DNA of 56,707 bases from Oscillospiraceae bacterium (lineage in GTDB: Bacteria > Bacillota > Clostridia > Oscillospirales > Ruminococcaceae), in the NCBI GenBank assembly GCA_031253495.1, contig JAIRWC010000030.1:1-56707 (forward strand). Reading direction: 5' to 3'. Below the pieces are notes generated by a model. It did no database searches, had not been told where the DNA came from, and saw nothing but the letters and a program-made list of their open reading frames with translations. The position numbers and the translations under genes are program-made. Below are positions 1 through 7,118 of this stretch, piece after piece. Every line of letters begins with the position of its first letter. Positions within the stretch are counted from its first letter, which is position 1.

Positions 1-230
1 TTGAAATTGAACGGCAACCAGTTGCCGTGGTCGCTTAAATCGATATCCTTCGACAGATAAAACTTCTTCGTCGAGTCTTTCATCAGCAGCAAATCCGAAA
101 CTTTTGAAATCTTTACGTATCCGCTCCATTTGCTTGCCGCGCCCGCCTCGACCGCGAACGCCCCGCCGAACACCCCGAACATAAACGCCGTTGCCAAAAC
201 CGCCGATAAAATACGCTTTTTCATTGACAT
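1..230 (-). CDS. Secreted protein, N-terminal part only
   Basis: The minus strand is open from an ATG at 230 to the window edge, about 76 codons, so the gene continues off the left end. A second in-frame ATG lies at 224. The first 25 residues form a typical signal peptide: a Lys-Lys-Arg start, a hydrophobic core and a GGAFA-like cleavage region. The mature start carries a segment ending KDIDLSDHGNW. This resembles the 'yyLtnDIDLs...W.PIG' repeats of large clostridial surface proteins (GLUG-like modules). An AAAGG-type ribosome site lies just upstream. The signal peptide is seen directly; the surface-protein class is inferred from a short motif. Confidence 0.6.
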   Translation of the reverse strand, partial: MSMKKRILSAVLATAFMFGVFGGAFAVEAGAASKWSGYVKISKVSDLLLMKDSTKKFYLSKDIDLSDHGNWLPFNF

Positions 231-257
231 TATCCGCCTTTCACAAAATTTTTATAC

Positions 258-263
258 ATTATA
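258..263 (-). promoter_or_regulatory. Extended -10 promoter for the minus-strand secreted gene
   Basis: The minus strand reads TGTTATAAT, an extended -10 (TGnTATAAT), about 27 bases upstream of the ATG at 230. No good -35 is visible at 17 bp, which fits an extended -10 promoter. Confidence 0.5.
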
Positions 264-444
264 ACATTTTTTTAAAACAAATTCCATTCGTATAATATAC
301 ATAGTTTTGGCGCTTTTTTTTGTATATATTGCACAAAAGGCGCGGGGGGATTCCGAATACGGCCTTCGGCAAGAAATTTTCGCGAAAGTGTTGCCTATGT
401 CTTAACTTTTAACATAAAAAGACCGGGCAATAGTGAAAAACGTA

Positions 445-473
445 TTGCAAAAAATCGGGAAACATGGTAAAAT
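445..473 (+). promoter_or_regulatory. Promoter for tsaC/Sua5, nearly leaderless
   Basis: TTGCAA at 445-450 and TAAAAT at 468-473 are separated by exactly 17 bp. The expected transcription start is about 480, only 2-3 bases before the ATG at 483. No Shine-Dalgarno sequence can lie between them. The rest of 231-444 holds no gene that I can support. Confidence 0.6.
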
Positions 474-482
474 GAGCCGTGT

Positions 483-1448
483 ATGAAGATGTATGAAACG
501 CGAAATTACGACACGCTCATAAAACCCGCCGGCATCGACGGCACAGTCGAAGCGGCGCGGCTCCTCAAATCCGGCGAGGTCGTCGCCATCCCCACCGAAA
601 CGGTCTACGGTTTGGCGGGGAACGCGTTGGACCCGAAAGCAATCGCGAAAATCTTCGCCGCCAAGGGCAGACCGCGAGACAACCCGTTAATCGTTCACGC
701 GGCGGACATGGAGGCGGTTCGCGGGTTAGGGCTGGAGGTTTCGCCGCTCGCCGTCAGGTTGGCCGCGGATTTTTGGGCGGGTCCGCTCACAATGGTTATG
801 AAAAAGGTCGGCGACACCGTTCCGGGTGAAGTCAGTTGCGGGCTCGGCACCGTCGCCGTCCGCGTTCCGGGTTGCCCCGCCGCCTTGGATATAATAAAGG
901 CGTGCGGTTTCCCTTTGGCCGCCCCCTCCGCGAATGTTTCGGGCGCGCCCAGCCCCACGAAAGCCGAACACGTTTACGCGGACTTGAAAGGTCGGATTCC
1001 ATTGATAATCGACGGCGGGGAATGTGAGGTGGGGCTTGAAAGCACGGTTATCGCGCTCGAGGGGGATAAAGCCCGGATACTGCGCCCCGGCGCGGTTACG
1101 GCGGAGCGGCTCCGCGAATATTGCGAAGTCGTGATAGACGAGGTCGTTTACAAGGACTTCACCGGCGGGGGGAGCGCGCCGAGCCCCGGCGCGGCGCACA
1201 GGCACTATTCCCCGAAGGCGCGGGTAATCGCGGTTACGGCGGATTCGGACGAGGCGTTTAAGGCGGTCGCCGCCGGCGGTTGCGCCATCGCGGACCCCGA
1301 AGCGCGGACGCTGTTCGCGAAGCTGCGGGAGTTCGACGAACAAGGCGCGAAACGCGTTTATATCAAACTTCCCGAACCAAACGGCGCGGGCTTGGCGTTG
1401 TACAACAGGATTATACGCGCGGCCGGTTTTAACGTTGTAAAGGCATGA
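483..1448 (+). CDS. Threonylcarbamoyl-AMP synthase (TsaC/Sua5/YwlC)
   Basis: This 321-residue protein should make threonylcarbamoyl-AMP from threonine, bicarbonate and ATP, the first step of t6A37 modification of ANN-decoding tRNAs. The YrdC-type domain (about 20-205) contains PTETVYGLAGNALD, the basic KGRPRDNPL motif that binds nucleotide, and PSANVSG. A linker with SPGAAHRHYSPKA leads into the C-terminal Sua5 domain, so this is the long Sua5 form and not the short TsaC. Alternative starts are ATG 483 and ATG 489; neither has a visible ribosome site. The stop overlaps the coaE start (ATGA). The family call is firm; the start is uncertain. Confidence 0.93.
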   Translation: MKMYETRNYDTLIKPAGIDGTVEAARLLKSGEVVAIPTETVYGLAGNALDPKAIAKIFAAKGRPRDNPLIVHAADMEAVRGLGLEVSPLAVRLAADFWAGPLTMVMKKVGDTVPGEVSCGLGTVAVRVPGCPAALDIIKACGFPLAAPSANVSGAPSPTKAEHVYADLKGRIPLIIDGGECEVGLESTVIALEGDKARILRPGAVTAERLREYCEVVIDEVVYKDFTGGGSAPSPGAAHRHYSPKARVIAVTADSDEAFKAVAAGGCAIADPEARTLFAKLREFDEQGAKRVYIKLPEPNGAGLALYNRIIRAAGFNVVKA

Positions 1449-2086
1449 CGATGACAGATTTCGGCGATTTGAACATAATAGGCTTAACCGGGACGTCGGG
1501 CGCGGGGAAAACCGCGGCTTCGCGGGTTTTCGCGGAACGCGGGTTCATCGCGGTCGACTGCGACCGAACCGCGAGGCGCGTGATTTCCGGCTCCAAATGC
1601 GCCGAAGAGGTGAGGCGCGTATTCCCCGAGCTGTATGACGGCGAAAACGTTTTCGACAGGAAGAAAGCCGCGCTGACCTTGTTCTCCTCCCCCGAAAAAC
1701 TGTCGCTTTATGAAAAGACCGTGTTCCCTTATGTGATTTACGGCATAATACGGGTTATCGTCGAGTATTCAAAAAAAGGCGCGCGGGATTTCCTGCTGGA
1801 CGCGCCGACGCTGTATCAGAGCGGGGCGGATGATTTCTGCAAGGTTGTAATCGCCGTCGTTTCCGACAGGGATACGGCGATAAGGCGGATTGTCGAACGC
1901 GACAAAATCGACGCGGCTTCGGCGGCTTTGCGGCTGGGTGCCCAGCGCGACGCGGGCTTTTTCAAGGAAAGGGCCGGTTATGTCGTGGAAAACAACGGCG
2001 ATTTGGAACAATTTACGGAAAAAATAAACGAAATGATAAACGGGTTAAAGAATGGCGGCAATAAAAAAAGAGAAAAAACAGGATAA
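1445..2086 (+). CDS. coaE: Dephospho-CoA kinase
   Basis: CoaE phosphorylates the ribose 3'-OH of dephospho-CoA in the last step of coenzyme A synthesis. The Walker A loop GLTGTSGAGKT lies at residues 14-24, followed by the CoaE-typical VDCDRTAR and a lid-like IVERDKIDAASAALRLGAQ. The length, 213 residues, is normal for the family. The ATG overlaps the upstream stop by the ATGA arrangement; an ATG six bases later is an alternative. CoaD, which supplies its substrate, is encoded in this window as part of a fusion at 8942-9967. Confidence 0.92.
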   Translation: MTMTDFGDLNIIGLTGTSGAGKTAASRVFAERGFIAVDCDRTARRVISGSKCAEEVRRVFPELYDGENVFDRKKAALTLFSSPEKLSLYEKTVFPYVIYGIIRVIVEYSKKGARDFLLDAPTLYQSGADDFCKVVIAVVSDRDTAIRRIVERDKIDAASAALRLGAQRDAGFFKERAGYVVENNGDLEQFTEKINEMINGLKNGGNKKREKTG

Positions 2087-2678
2087 GCTGACCGTAATAT
2101 CGCGAACGCTGACCGTGATAATCATAGCCGCGCTTATACCCCTATCCGTAAGCGTCGCGGAATACGCCCGTTATGAATACCTGCTCGCCCGGCACCCGCT
2201 CGATTATTCCGAAACCGTGGAAAAATACGCCCGCGAAAACAATTTGGACAAATACTTGGTTTACGCGATAATCAAGATTGAAAGCGGATTTAACCCCAAA
2301 GCCGTTTCCGGCGCGGGCGCGCGGGGGCTTATGCAGATAATGCCGGACACTTTCGACTGGCTCAGAGAATATCGGCTCGGCGACGGGGAGCGCGATTACG
2401 GCGATATGTTCAACCCCGACGACAATATCCGTTACGGCTGTTACCTGATTGCCTATCATTTGGGTAATTACGGCAATATCGACTGCGCTTTGGCGGCGTA
2501 TCACGCGGGCGACAAACGGGTGGACGAATGGCTGAAAAACGCCCTGTATTCCTCCGACGGCAAAACGCTCGATAAAATCCCCGGACGGGATACCGCGCAT
2601 TATGTGGATAAGGTAAACCAAGCGTACAAAACATACTTAAAATTATACGAAAGGGCGGCGCGGGCGCAAAATGGCTAA
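2052..2678 (+). CDS. Membrane-anchored lytic transglycosylase (SLT domain)
   Basis: A 208-residue protein with one N-terminal membrane segment (about 16-33) followed by a soluble Slt70-type lytic transglycosylase domain. The catalytic Glu lies in IKIESGFNPKAVS, followed by GARGLMQIMP and later AYHAGD, the expected motif order for family 1 transglycosylases that cleave peptidoglycan to 1,6-anhydroMurNAc ends. It should act outside the membrane. The start overlaps the end of coaE by 35 bases, an unusually long overlap, and the end overlaps the next gene by 8 bases, so the genes are probably translated as one operon. Confidence 0.88.
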   Translation: MAAIKKEKKQDKLTVISRTLTVIIIAALIPLSVSVAEYARYEYLLARHPLDYSETVEKYARENNLDKYLVYAIIKIESGFNPKAVSGAGARGLMQIMPDTFDWLREYRLGDGERDYGDMFNPDDNIRYGCYLIAYHLGNYGNIDCALAAYHAGDKRVDEWLKNALYSSDGKTLDKIPGRDTAHYVDKVNQAYKTYLKLYERAARAQNG

Positions 2679-4089
2679 GGAAACGGAAAACAAAAAAATT
2701 AAAGAACTAAAGGAAAAACTTTTCTTTGAAAAGAAAAACGCCTGTAAAACCATGAGCGGCGCGGAAATCAAGAAAGCCGATACGTTCTGCGAGGGGTATA
2801 AGGCGTTCCTTGACGCCGGGAAAACCGAGCGCGAAGCCTGTTTCGAAACGGTGAAAATCGCGAAAAAAGCGGGGTTTTCCGAGTTTGTTCCGGGGGAAAA
2901 ATATTCCGCCGGCGCGAGGGTTTACGCCGATAACCGGGGTAAGGCGGTTATGTTGGCGGTAATCGGCAAAAACGGCGTTAAAAACGGCGCGAACATAATA
3001 GCCGCGCATATCGATTCCCCCCGCATGGACATGAAGCAAAACCCGCTTTACGAAGACGGCGGGCTCGCTTATCTCAAAACCCACTATTACGGCGGGATAA
3101 AAAAATATCAGTGGACCGCCGTGCCTTTGGCGCTCCACGGGGTAATAGCCAAGAGCGACGGCGGCGTAATCGCCGTAAAAATCGGCGAGGACGGCAAAGA
3201 ACCCGCGTTTTGCGTGACGGATTTGCTCCCCCACCTTGCCGACGCGCAGTACAAACGCCCGGCGAACCAGCTGATAAAAGGCGAGGAGCTGAATATCCTG
3301 ATAGGCTCGAGACCGTTTAAATCGGGCGGGGATTCGGACGGGGCGAAGTTGGGGATAATGAAAATCCTAAACGACAAATACGGCATAACCGAACGCGACT
3401 TCGTTTCGGCGGAGCTTGAAGCCGTCCCCGCTTTCAAGGCGCGCGACGTCGGCTTCGACCGTTCGCTTATCGGCTCTTACGGGCAAGACGACAGGGTGTG
3501 CGCCTATACCGCGCTCAAAGCGATAACGGAAATCGGCGGCGTCCCCGAAACGACCGCGGTTTGCGCGCTTGCCGACAAAGAGGAAATCGGCAGTTACGGC
3601 AACACGGGGCTGGGTTCGCGTATGCTCGAGTATTTTATGAACGATTTGGCGGATTTGGACAATATCCCTTTGCGCCGCGCCCTTTCGGCGTCCAAATGCC
3701 TTTCCGCCGACGTAAGCGCGGGGTTCGATCCGACCTTCCCCGACGTGTCGGAAAAGCAGAACGCCGCTTATATGAACTGCGGCGCGGTGCTGTCAAAGTT
3801 CTTCGGCTCTCGCGGCAAGGCGGGGACTAACGACGCTTCCGCCGAGTATACCGCCGAAATCAGGCGGATGCTGGAAGAAAACGGCGTTATATGGCAGACG
3901 GCCGAACTGGGAAAGGTTGACGCGGGCGGCGCGGGGACGGTCGCGCTGTTCATATCCGGGATAGGCGTGGATACCATCGATATGGGCGTTCCGGTGCTGT
4001 CGATGCACTCGCCTTTCGAGATTACGGCGAAAACCGATATTTATATGGCGTATAAGGCGTTCGCGGCGTTTTACGCCCGGAACGGTTAA
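2671..4089 (+). CDS. M18 family zinc aminopeptidase
   Basis: A cytosolic metallo-aminopeptidase of 472 residues, the normal length for M18 (aspartyl/vacuolar aminopeptidase I type). Metal and catalytic motifs are present in order: AHIDSPRMDM (His and Asp), DKEEIGSYG (paired Glu), LSADVSAGFDPTF (Asp) and MHSPFEI (His). The family removes N-terminal acidic or hydrophobic residues from peptides and usually forms a dodecamer. It is the last gene of the tsaC-coaE-slt-M18 string. I see no strong terminator behind it before the tRNA promoter. Confidence 0.9.
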   Translation: MAKETENKKIKELKEKLFFEKKNACKTMSGAEIKKADTFCEGYKAFLDAGKTEREACFETVKIAKKAGFSEFVPGEKYSAGARVYADNRGKAVMLAVIGKNGVKNGANIIAAHIDSPRMDMKQNPLYEDGGLAYLKTHYYGGIKKYQWTAVPLALHGVIAKSDGGVIAVKIGEDGKEPAFCVTDLLPHLADAQYKRPANQLIKGEELNILIGSRPFKSGGDSDGAKLGIMKILNDKYGITERDFVSAELEAVPAFKARDVGFDRSLIGSYGQDDRVCAYTALKAITEIGGVPETTAVCALADKEEIGSYGNTGLGSRMLEYFMNDLADLDNIPLRRALSASKCLSADVSAGFDPTFPDVSEKQNAAYMNCGAVLSKFFGSRGKAGTNDASAEYTAEIRRMLEENGVIWQTAELGKVDAGGAGTVALFISGIGVDTIDMGVPVLSMHSPFEITAKTDIYMAYKAFAAFYARNG

Positions 4090-4125
4090 GGCTTTTTTTC
4101 GGCGGGTGATTTCGCGAAGGGGAGG

Positions 4126-4168
4126 TTGACAGGGGAGGTTGACAGGGGGGCGGCGTTTGTGGTAGAAT
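4126..4168 (+). promoter_or_regulatory. tRNA-Leu promoter with duplicated -35 box
   Basis: TTGACA occurs at 4126-4131 and again at 4139-4144 inside a 13-bp tandem duplication. TAGAAT is at 4163-4168, 18 bp from the second TTGACA. The start would be near 4176, just before the tRNA. Only the second -35 is correctly spaced. Confidence 0.6.
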
Positions 4169-4183
4169 GTAAACGGCGTTTCA

Positions 4184-4266
4184 GCCGGTGTGTCGGAATG
4201 GCAGACGAGGCAGACTCAAAATCTGTTGCGGGCGACCGCGTGTGGGTTCAAGTCCCACCACCGGTA
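4184..4266 (+). tRNA. tRNA-Leu (anticodon CAA)
   Basis: An 83-nt type II tRNA. The acceptor arm GCCGGTG (4184-4190) pairs with CACCGGT (4259-4265), with a G-U at position 1-72 and A as discriminator. The anticodon stem GCAGA/TCTGT encloses CTCAAAA, giving anticodon CAA. A long variable arm is present, and the T arm GTGGG-TTCAAGT-CCCAC is at 4242-4258. The 3' CCA is not encoded. Confidence 0.93.
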
Positions 4267-4296
4267 GAAAAGGAACTTTGAAAGCGGGGTTGTGCC

Positions 4297-4890
4297 ATGC
4301 TGTTCATTTGCGTGCCCGTGATTGAAAGCGAAACCGACGTTGACAAATTCAACGGCGTATACGAAAGGTACAAAGGCATGATGTACCGCGTCGCGTTTTC
4401 GATTTTGAACAACGTCGAGGACGCGGAGGACGCGGTGCAGGAGGCTTTTTTTAAACTGGCGAAAAACATTTTTAAAATTGACGGCGTTTTTTGTAAGAAA
4501 ACCGAAACTTTCCTCGTTATATTGGTTAGGAACGTTTCAATTGACATATACAGGAAAAACCGCCGCGAAAAAGGCGCGACGACCGTTTTTGACGAAAACG
4601 GCGATACGGGCGGCGGCGCGGCGAACGTTACGCCGGACGTATTGGGCGACGTTATCTCGAAAGAGGGCTACGAAAGGCTTAAAAGCGCGGTGGAAGGGCT
4701 TGAAACCACATACAGGGACGTCATGCGCCTAAGGTTCGTTTACGAATGGACGAACGAGGAAATCGCGGATTTTTTGGGAATAACGAAAAACTCCGTCGGC
4801 GTCCGCGTAAATCGCGGCAGGGCGCTGGTTATGGAAGCGCTTGAAAAGGAGGGGCATCGTGTCGTCGGAAAATACGGACGTTCAAAATAA
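4297..4890 (+). CDS. ECF-type RNA polymerase sigma factor
   Basis: A 197-residue sigma-70 family protein with regions 2 and 4 only. Region 2 is visible as YERYKGMMYRVAFSILNN followed by the acidic EDAEDAVQEAFFKL. Region 4 is a helix-turn-helix, LRFVYEWTNEEIADFLGITKNSVG, near residues 150-185. It starts 30 bases after the tRNA and may be read from the tRNA promoter. The next gene encodes a membrane protein whose start is inside the end of this one, the usual layout of an ECF sigma factor and its regulator. The regulon is unknown. Confidence 0.88.
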   Translation: MLFICVPVIESETDVDKFNGVYERYKGMMYRVAFSILNNVEDAEDAVQEAFFKLAKNIFKIDGVFCKKTETFLVILVRNVSIDIYRKNRREKGATTVFDENGDTGGGAANVTPDVLGDVISKEGYERLKSAVEGLETTYRDVMRLRFVYEWTNEEIADFLGITKNSVGVRVNRGRALVMEALEKEGHRVVGKYGRSK

Positions 4891-5572
4891 AATATTCGAT
4901 TCCGTCCTTGCCGAAGCGTTAAGGGAGGACTGCGAGCGAGAGGTCGGGTCGTTCAAAGACGGCGGGGAAGAGCACGCGTTCGGCGAAAAGTTCGAGAAAA
5001 GCATAAAAGCCGTTCAAAAACAGTTAAGGCGAAAGCAAAACGCCGCGAAATTAAAAAAAGTCGCCCCGAAACTCGCGGCGTCGGCCGCCGCGGTCGCCTT
5101 GTGCGTGTCGCTCGCGGCGAATCCCGCGGTCGGCTCGTTTTTGAAAGGCGTCGCCGTAAAAATATCCGGCGGGGACGAAGACGACGAAGGGGGCGGCGGG
5201 CTTATTGACGGCGCGTTGATAACGGTCGGCGATTTCGACGGGGAGTTGCGCCCGTCGTATTTGCCGGAAGGATACCGGATAACGAGGGTTGATTACGGCT
5301 TTATTTCCGTCGTTATCGAATATTCCGATAACGACGGCAAGATTATCGAGATAAAATACGTTTCGGCGGCCGGCGCGGAGGCGTTGACCGACGGGGGTTC
5401 GCCGTCGCGGTCGGCGTCGGTCGGCGGGAAAGAGGCCGACTTTTACGAAGCCGCCGGCGACGGCGAACCCGGTCGCCTGATATGGTCGGACGGGGGGTAC
5501 GCGTTCGTGATTTCCGCGCAAATCGAGCCGGAAGAGTTTATCAAAATCGCCGAAAGCATAAAAATTCCGTAA
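4859..5572 (+). CDS. Probable anti-sigma membrane protein with DUF4367 domain
   Basis: I place the start at GTG 4859 because AAAAGGAGG at 4844-4852 is correctly spaced; an ATG six codons earlier would lie within that site. The 237-residue product has a charged N-terminal cytoplasmic part of about 60 residues, one membrane segment (LAASAAAVALCVSLAANPAVG) and an extracellular domain. The end, SDGGYAFVISAQIEPEEFIKIAESIK, is typical of DUF4367. It overlaps the sigma gene by 32 bases. By layout and topology it likely holds the sigma factor at the membrane; binding itself is inferred. Confidence 0.75.
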   Translation: MSSENTDVQNKIFDSVLAEALREDCEREVGSFKDGGEEHAFGEKFEKSIKAVQKQLRRKQNAAKLKKVAPKLAASAAAVALCVSLAANPAVGSFLKGVAVKISGGDEDDEGGGGLIDGALITVGDFDGELRPSYLPEGYRITRVDYGFISVVIEYSDNDGKIIEIKYVSAAGAEALTDGGSPSRSASVGGKEADFYEAAGDGEPGRLIWSDGGYAFVISAQIEPEEFIKIAESIKIP

Positions 5573-5646
5573 CCGCTCGGATTCTTGATAATTCTTACTA
5601 AAAAACGTCGCGGTCTTTGTGTAAATTGCTATTTTTCCTTTACGGC

Positions 5647-5675
5647 TTGAAAAATCGGCGCGTTTATTATATAAT
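5647..5675 (+). promoter_or_regulatory. Sigma-A-type promoter of the small membrane protein
   Basis: TTGAAA 5647-5652 and TATAAT 5670-5675 with a 17-bp spacer, about 40 bases before the next start codon. Confidence 0.65.
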
Positions 5676-5716
5676 GGGGTATATTATCGGAACGTTTTAA
5701 GGAAGGTAAAAGAGTT

Positions 5717-5950
5717 ATGAACAAAGGATTGGGGATTTTATTCGTCGGTATTTTGGCGTTGATAGGGGGCGCGGTCTTCGCCGCGATGTTCATTAAGAAA
5801 AAGCTGACGGGCAATGAGATAGATTTCGACGATTTTGACACCGCCGTCGACGACGAGGAATTTGAGAATTTTTTCGGCGAGGGCGAAGAGGGACGGGAAG
5901 GCGCGAAGAGCGGCGAAAGCGAGGAGGGCGAACCCGAGGAAAAGAAATGA
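5717..5950 (+). CDS. Small membrane protein with acidic tail
   Basis: A 77-residue protein with its own promoter and an AAGGAAGG ribosome site. One hydrophobic segment (about 5-26, GILFVGILALIGGAVFAAMFI) is followed by KKK and then a strongly acidic tail rich in Asp, Glu and Gly. No family recognised. The topology suggests an N-terminal anchor with the tail in the cytoplasm. Its stop codon is immediately followed by a tandem repeat array. Confidence 0.65.
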   Translation: MNKGLGILFVGILALIGGAVFAAMFIKKKLTGNEIDFDDFDTAVDDEEFENFFGEGEEGREGAKSGESEEGEPEEKK

Positions 5951-6064
5951 CGGGGCGCCGCGTGGGTTTCGGGGCGCCGCAGGGGCTTCGGGGTGCCGCG
6001 TGGATTTCGGGGCGCCGCGTGGGTTTCGGGGTGTCGCGTGGGTTTCGGGGTGCCGCAGGGGCTT
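5951..6064 (+). repeat. 19-bp minisatellite, six copies
   Basis: Six head-to-tail 19-bp units with the form CGGGGYGCCGCGTGGGTTT begin at the first base after the stop codon of the small membrane protein. Units 2 and 6 share the variant CAGGGGCTT ending. The unit is not a multiple of three, so the array is unlikely to be coding. It would be transcribed as a 3' untranslated region ahead of the terminator at 6112. Confidence 0.9.
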
Positions 6065-6111
6065 TTTCGCGGTCTCGTCGCGTGTAAGCGCGGATAAATA
6101 CAGCGTCAGTC

Positions 6112-6140
6112 AGCCCGCCGTGTAACGCGGCGGGCTTTTT
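6112..6140 (+). terminator. Rho-independent terminator
   Basis: AGCCCGCCG (6112-6120) pairs perfectly with CGGCGGGCT (6128-6136) around a 7-base loop and runs into five T. Confidence 0.88.
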
Positions 6141-6181
6141 GGCGTTTCGCGCCGCCGAAAGCGTATTATATTCCGTTTCGG

Positions 6182-6210
6182 TTGACAATTATCCCCTCTT
6201 GTGATAGAAT
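6182..6210 (+). promoter_or_regulatory. Promoter of degV-uvrC-rsmD/coaD operon
   Basis: TTGACA 6182-6187 and TAGAAT 6205-6210, spacer 17 bp, followed by a leader of about 30 bases and GGGAG before the ATG at 6246. Confidence 0.75.
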
Positions 6211-6245
6211 TAAACAAATATCTTTGAATTGCGGGAGTTTATGCC

Positions 6246-7118
6246 ATGTCTTTTGAAATCATCACCGATTCTTCCACGGGGTTTTCCTACAAATACGTTA
6301 TGAAGAACAATATCAGGATGATATCGTTCAAATACTACGCGGGGGAAGGGGAATACGACACTTTCACCGAATCGCACGGCGAAGAATGGCTCGCGGAGTT
6401 CTATGAAAGGCTGCGGAAAAAACAGTCCGCCACCACCTCGTGCATTAACGCGGACGTCTTCACCTCACGCTTCACGGGGATTCTGAACGAGGGCAAGGAT
6501 TTTATCTATCTCCCGCTGTCGTCGGGGTTAAGCGTTACTTATGAAATCGCCGCCGACGTCTGCGAAAAGCTCAAACCCCTCTACCCCGACCGGAAAATGT
6601 ACGTCTTCGACACGCGTTCCGCCGCGCAGGGGCAGGCGCTTACCGTCGATTTCGCGGTGAGGCAGCGGGACGAGGGCAAAACTATCGAAGAGGTTTATCA
6701 ATGGCAGGTTGACAACTCGATGAAAATCTGCCAGTGGTTCACCGTGGACGACCTGTTCTTTTTGAAAAGGGGCGGACGGGTTTCGACGACGACGGCCGTC
6801 GCGGGGACGGTTCTGGGGATTAAGCCGATTTTGCATATAGACGGGGACGGCAAGCTCATAAAAATGGCGACGGCGCGCGGCAGGAAAGCGTCGCTGGATT
6901 TCCTTGTCGATAAGTTCGGCGAAATGGCGGTCAGCCCCGAAAAACAAAAGGTTTTCATCGGGCACGGCGATTGCGCGGACGATTTGAAATACGTCCAAAA
7001 GTCCATTAAGGACAAATACGGCGTCAAAGAGTTTGAAACGGGGTTCATCAACCCGGTTATCGGGGTGCACAGCGGACCGGGAACCGTCGCGCTGTTCTTC
7101 TACGGCACGGGAAGATGA
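6246..7118 (+). CDS. DegV family fatty-acid-binding protein
   Basis: A 290-residue DegV/FakB-type protein. It opens with FEIITDSSTGF, the DegV signature, then has TTSCINADVF and SSGLSVTYE in the fatty-acid pocket region and VDDLFFLKRGGRVS followed by GIKPILHIDGDGKL. In Firmicutes, FakB proteins bind free fatty acids for phosphorylation by FakA; no FakA gene is seen here, so the role is inferred from the family. It overlaps uvrC by four bases and is the first gene of the operon. Confidence 0.88.
   Translation: MSFEIITDSSTGFSYKYVMKNNIRMISFKYYAGEGEYDTFTESHGEEWLAEFYERLRKKQSATTSCINADVFTSRFTGILNEGKDFIYLPLSSGLSVTYEIAADVCEKLKPLYPDRKMYVFDTRSAAQGQALTVDFAVRQRDEGKTIEEVYQWQVDNSMKICQWFTVDDLFFLKRGGRVSTTTAVAGTVLGIKPILHIDGDGKLIKMATARGRKASLDFLVDKFGEMAVSPEKQKVFIGHGDCADDLKYVQKSIKDKYGVKEFETGFINPVIGVHSGPGTVALFFYGTGR

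Noticed and set aside
5835-6125. Open frame of 96 codons across the 19-bp repeats
   Set aside because: It overlaps the end of the small membrane protein in another frame, has no ribosome site, and consists of translated repeats whose unit length is not a multiple of three.
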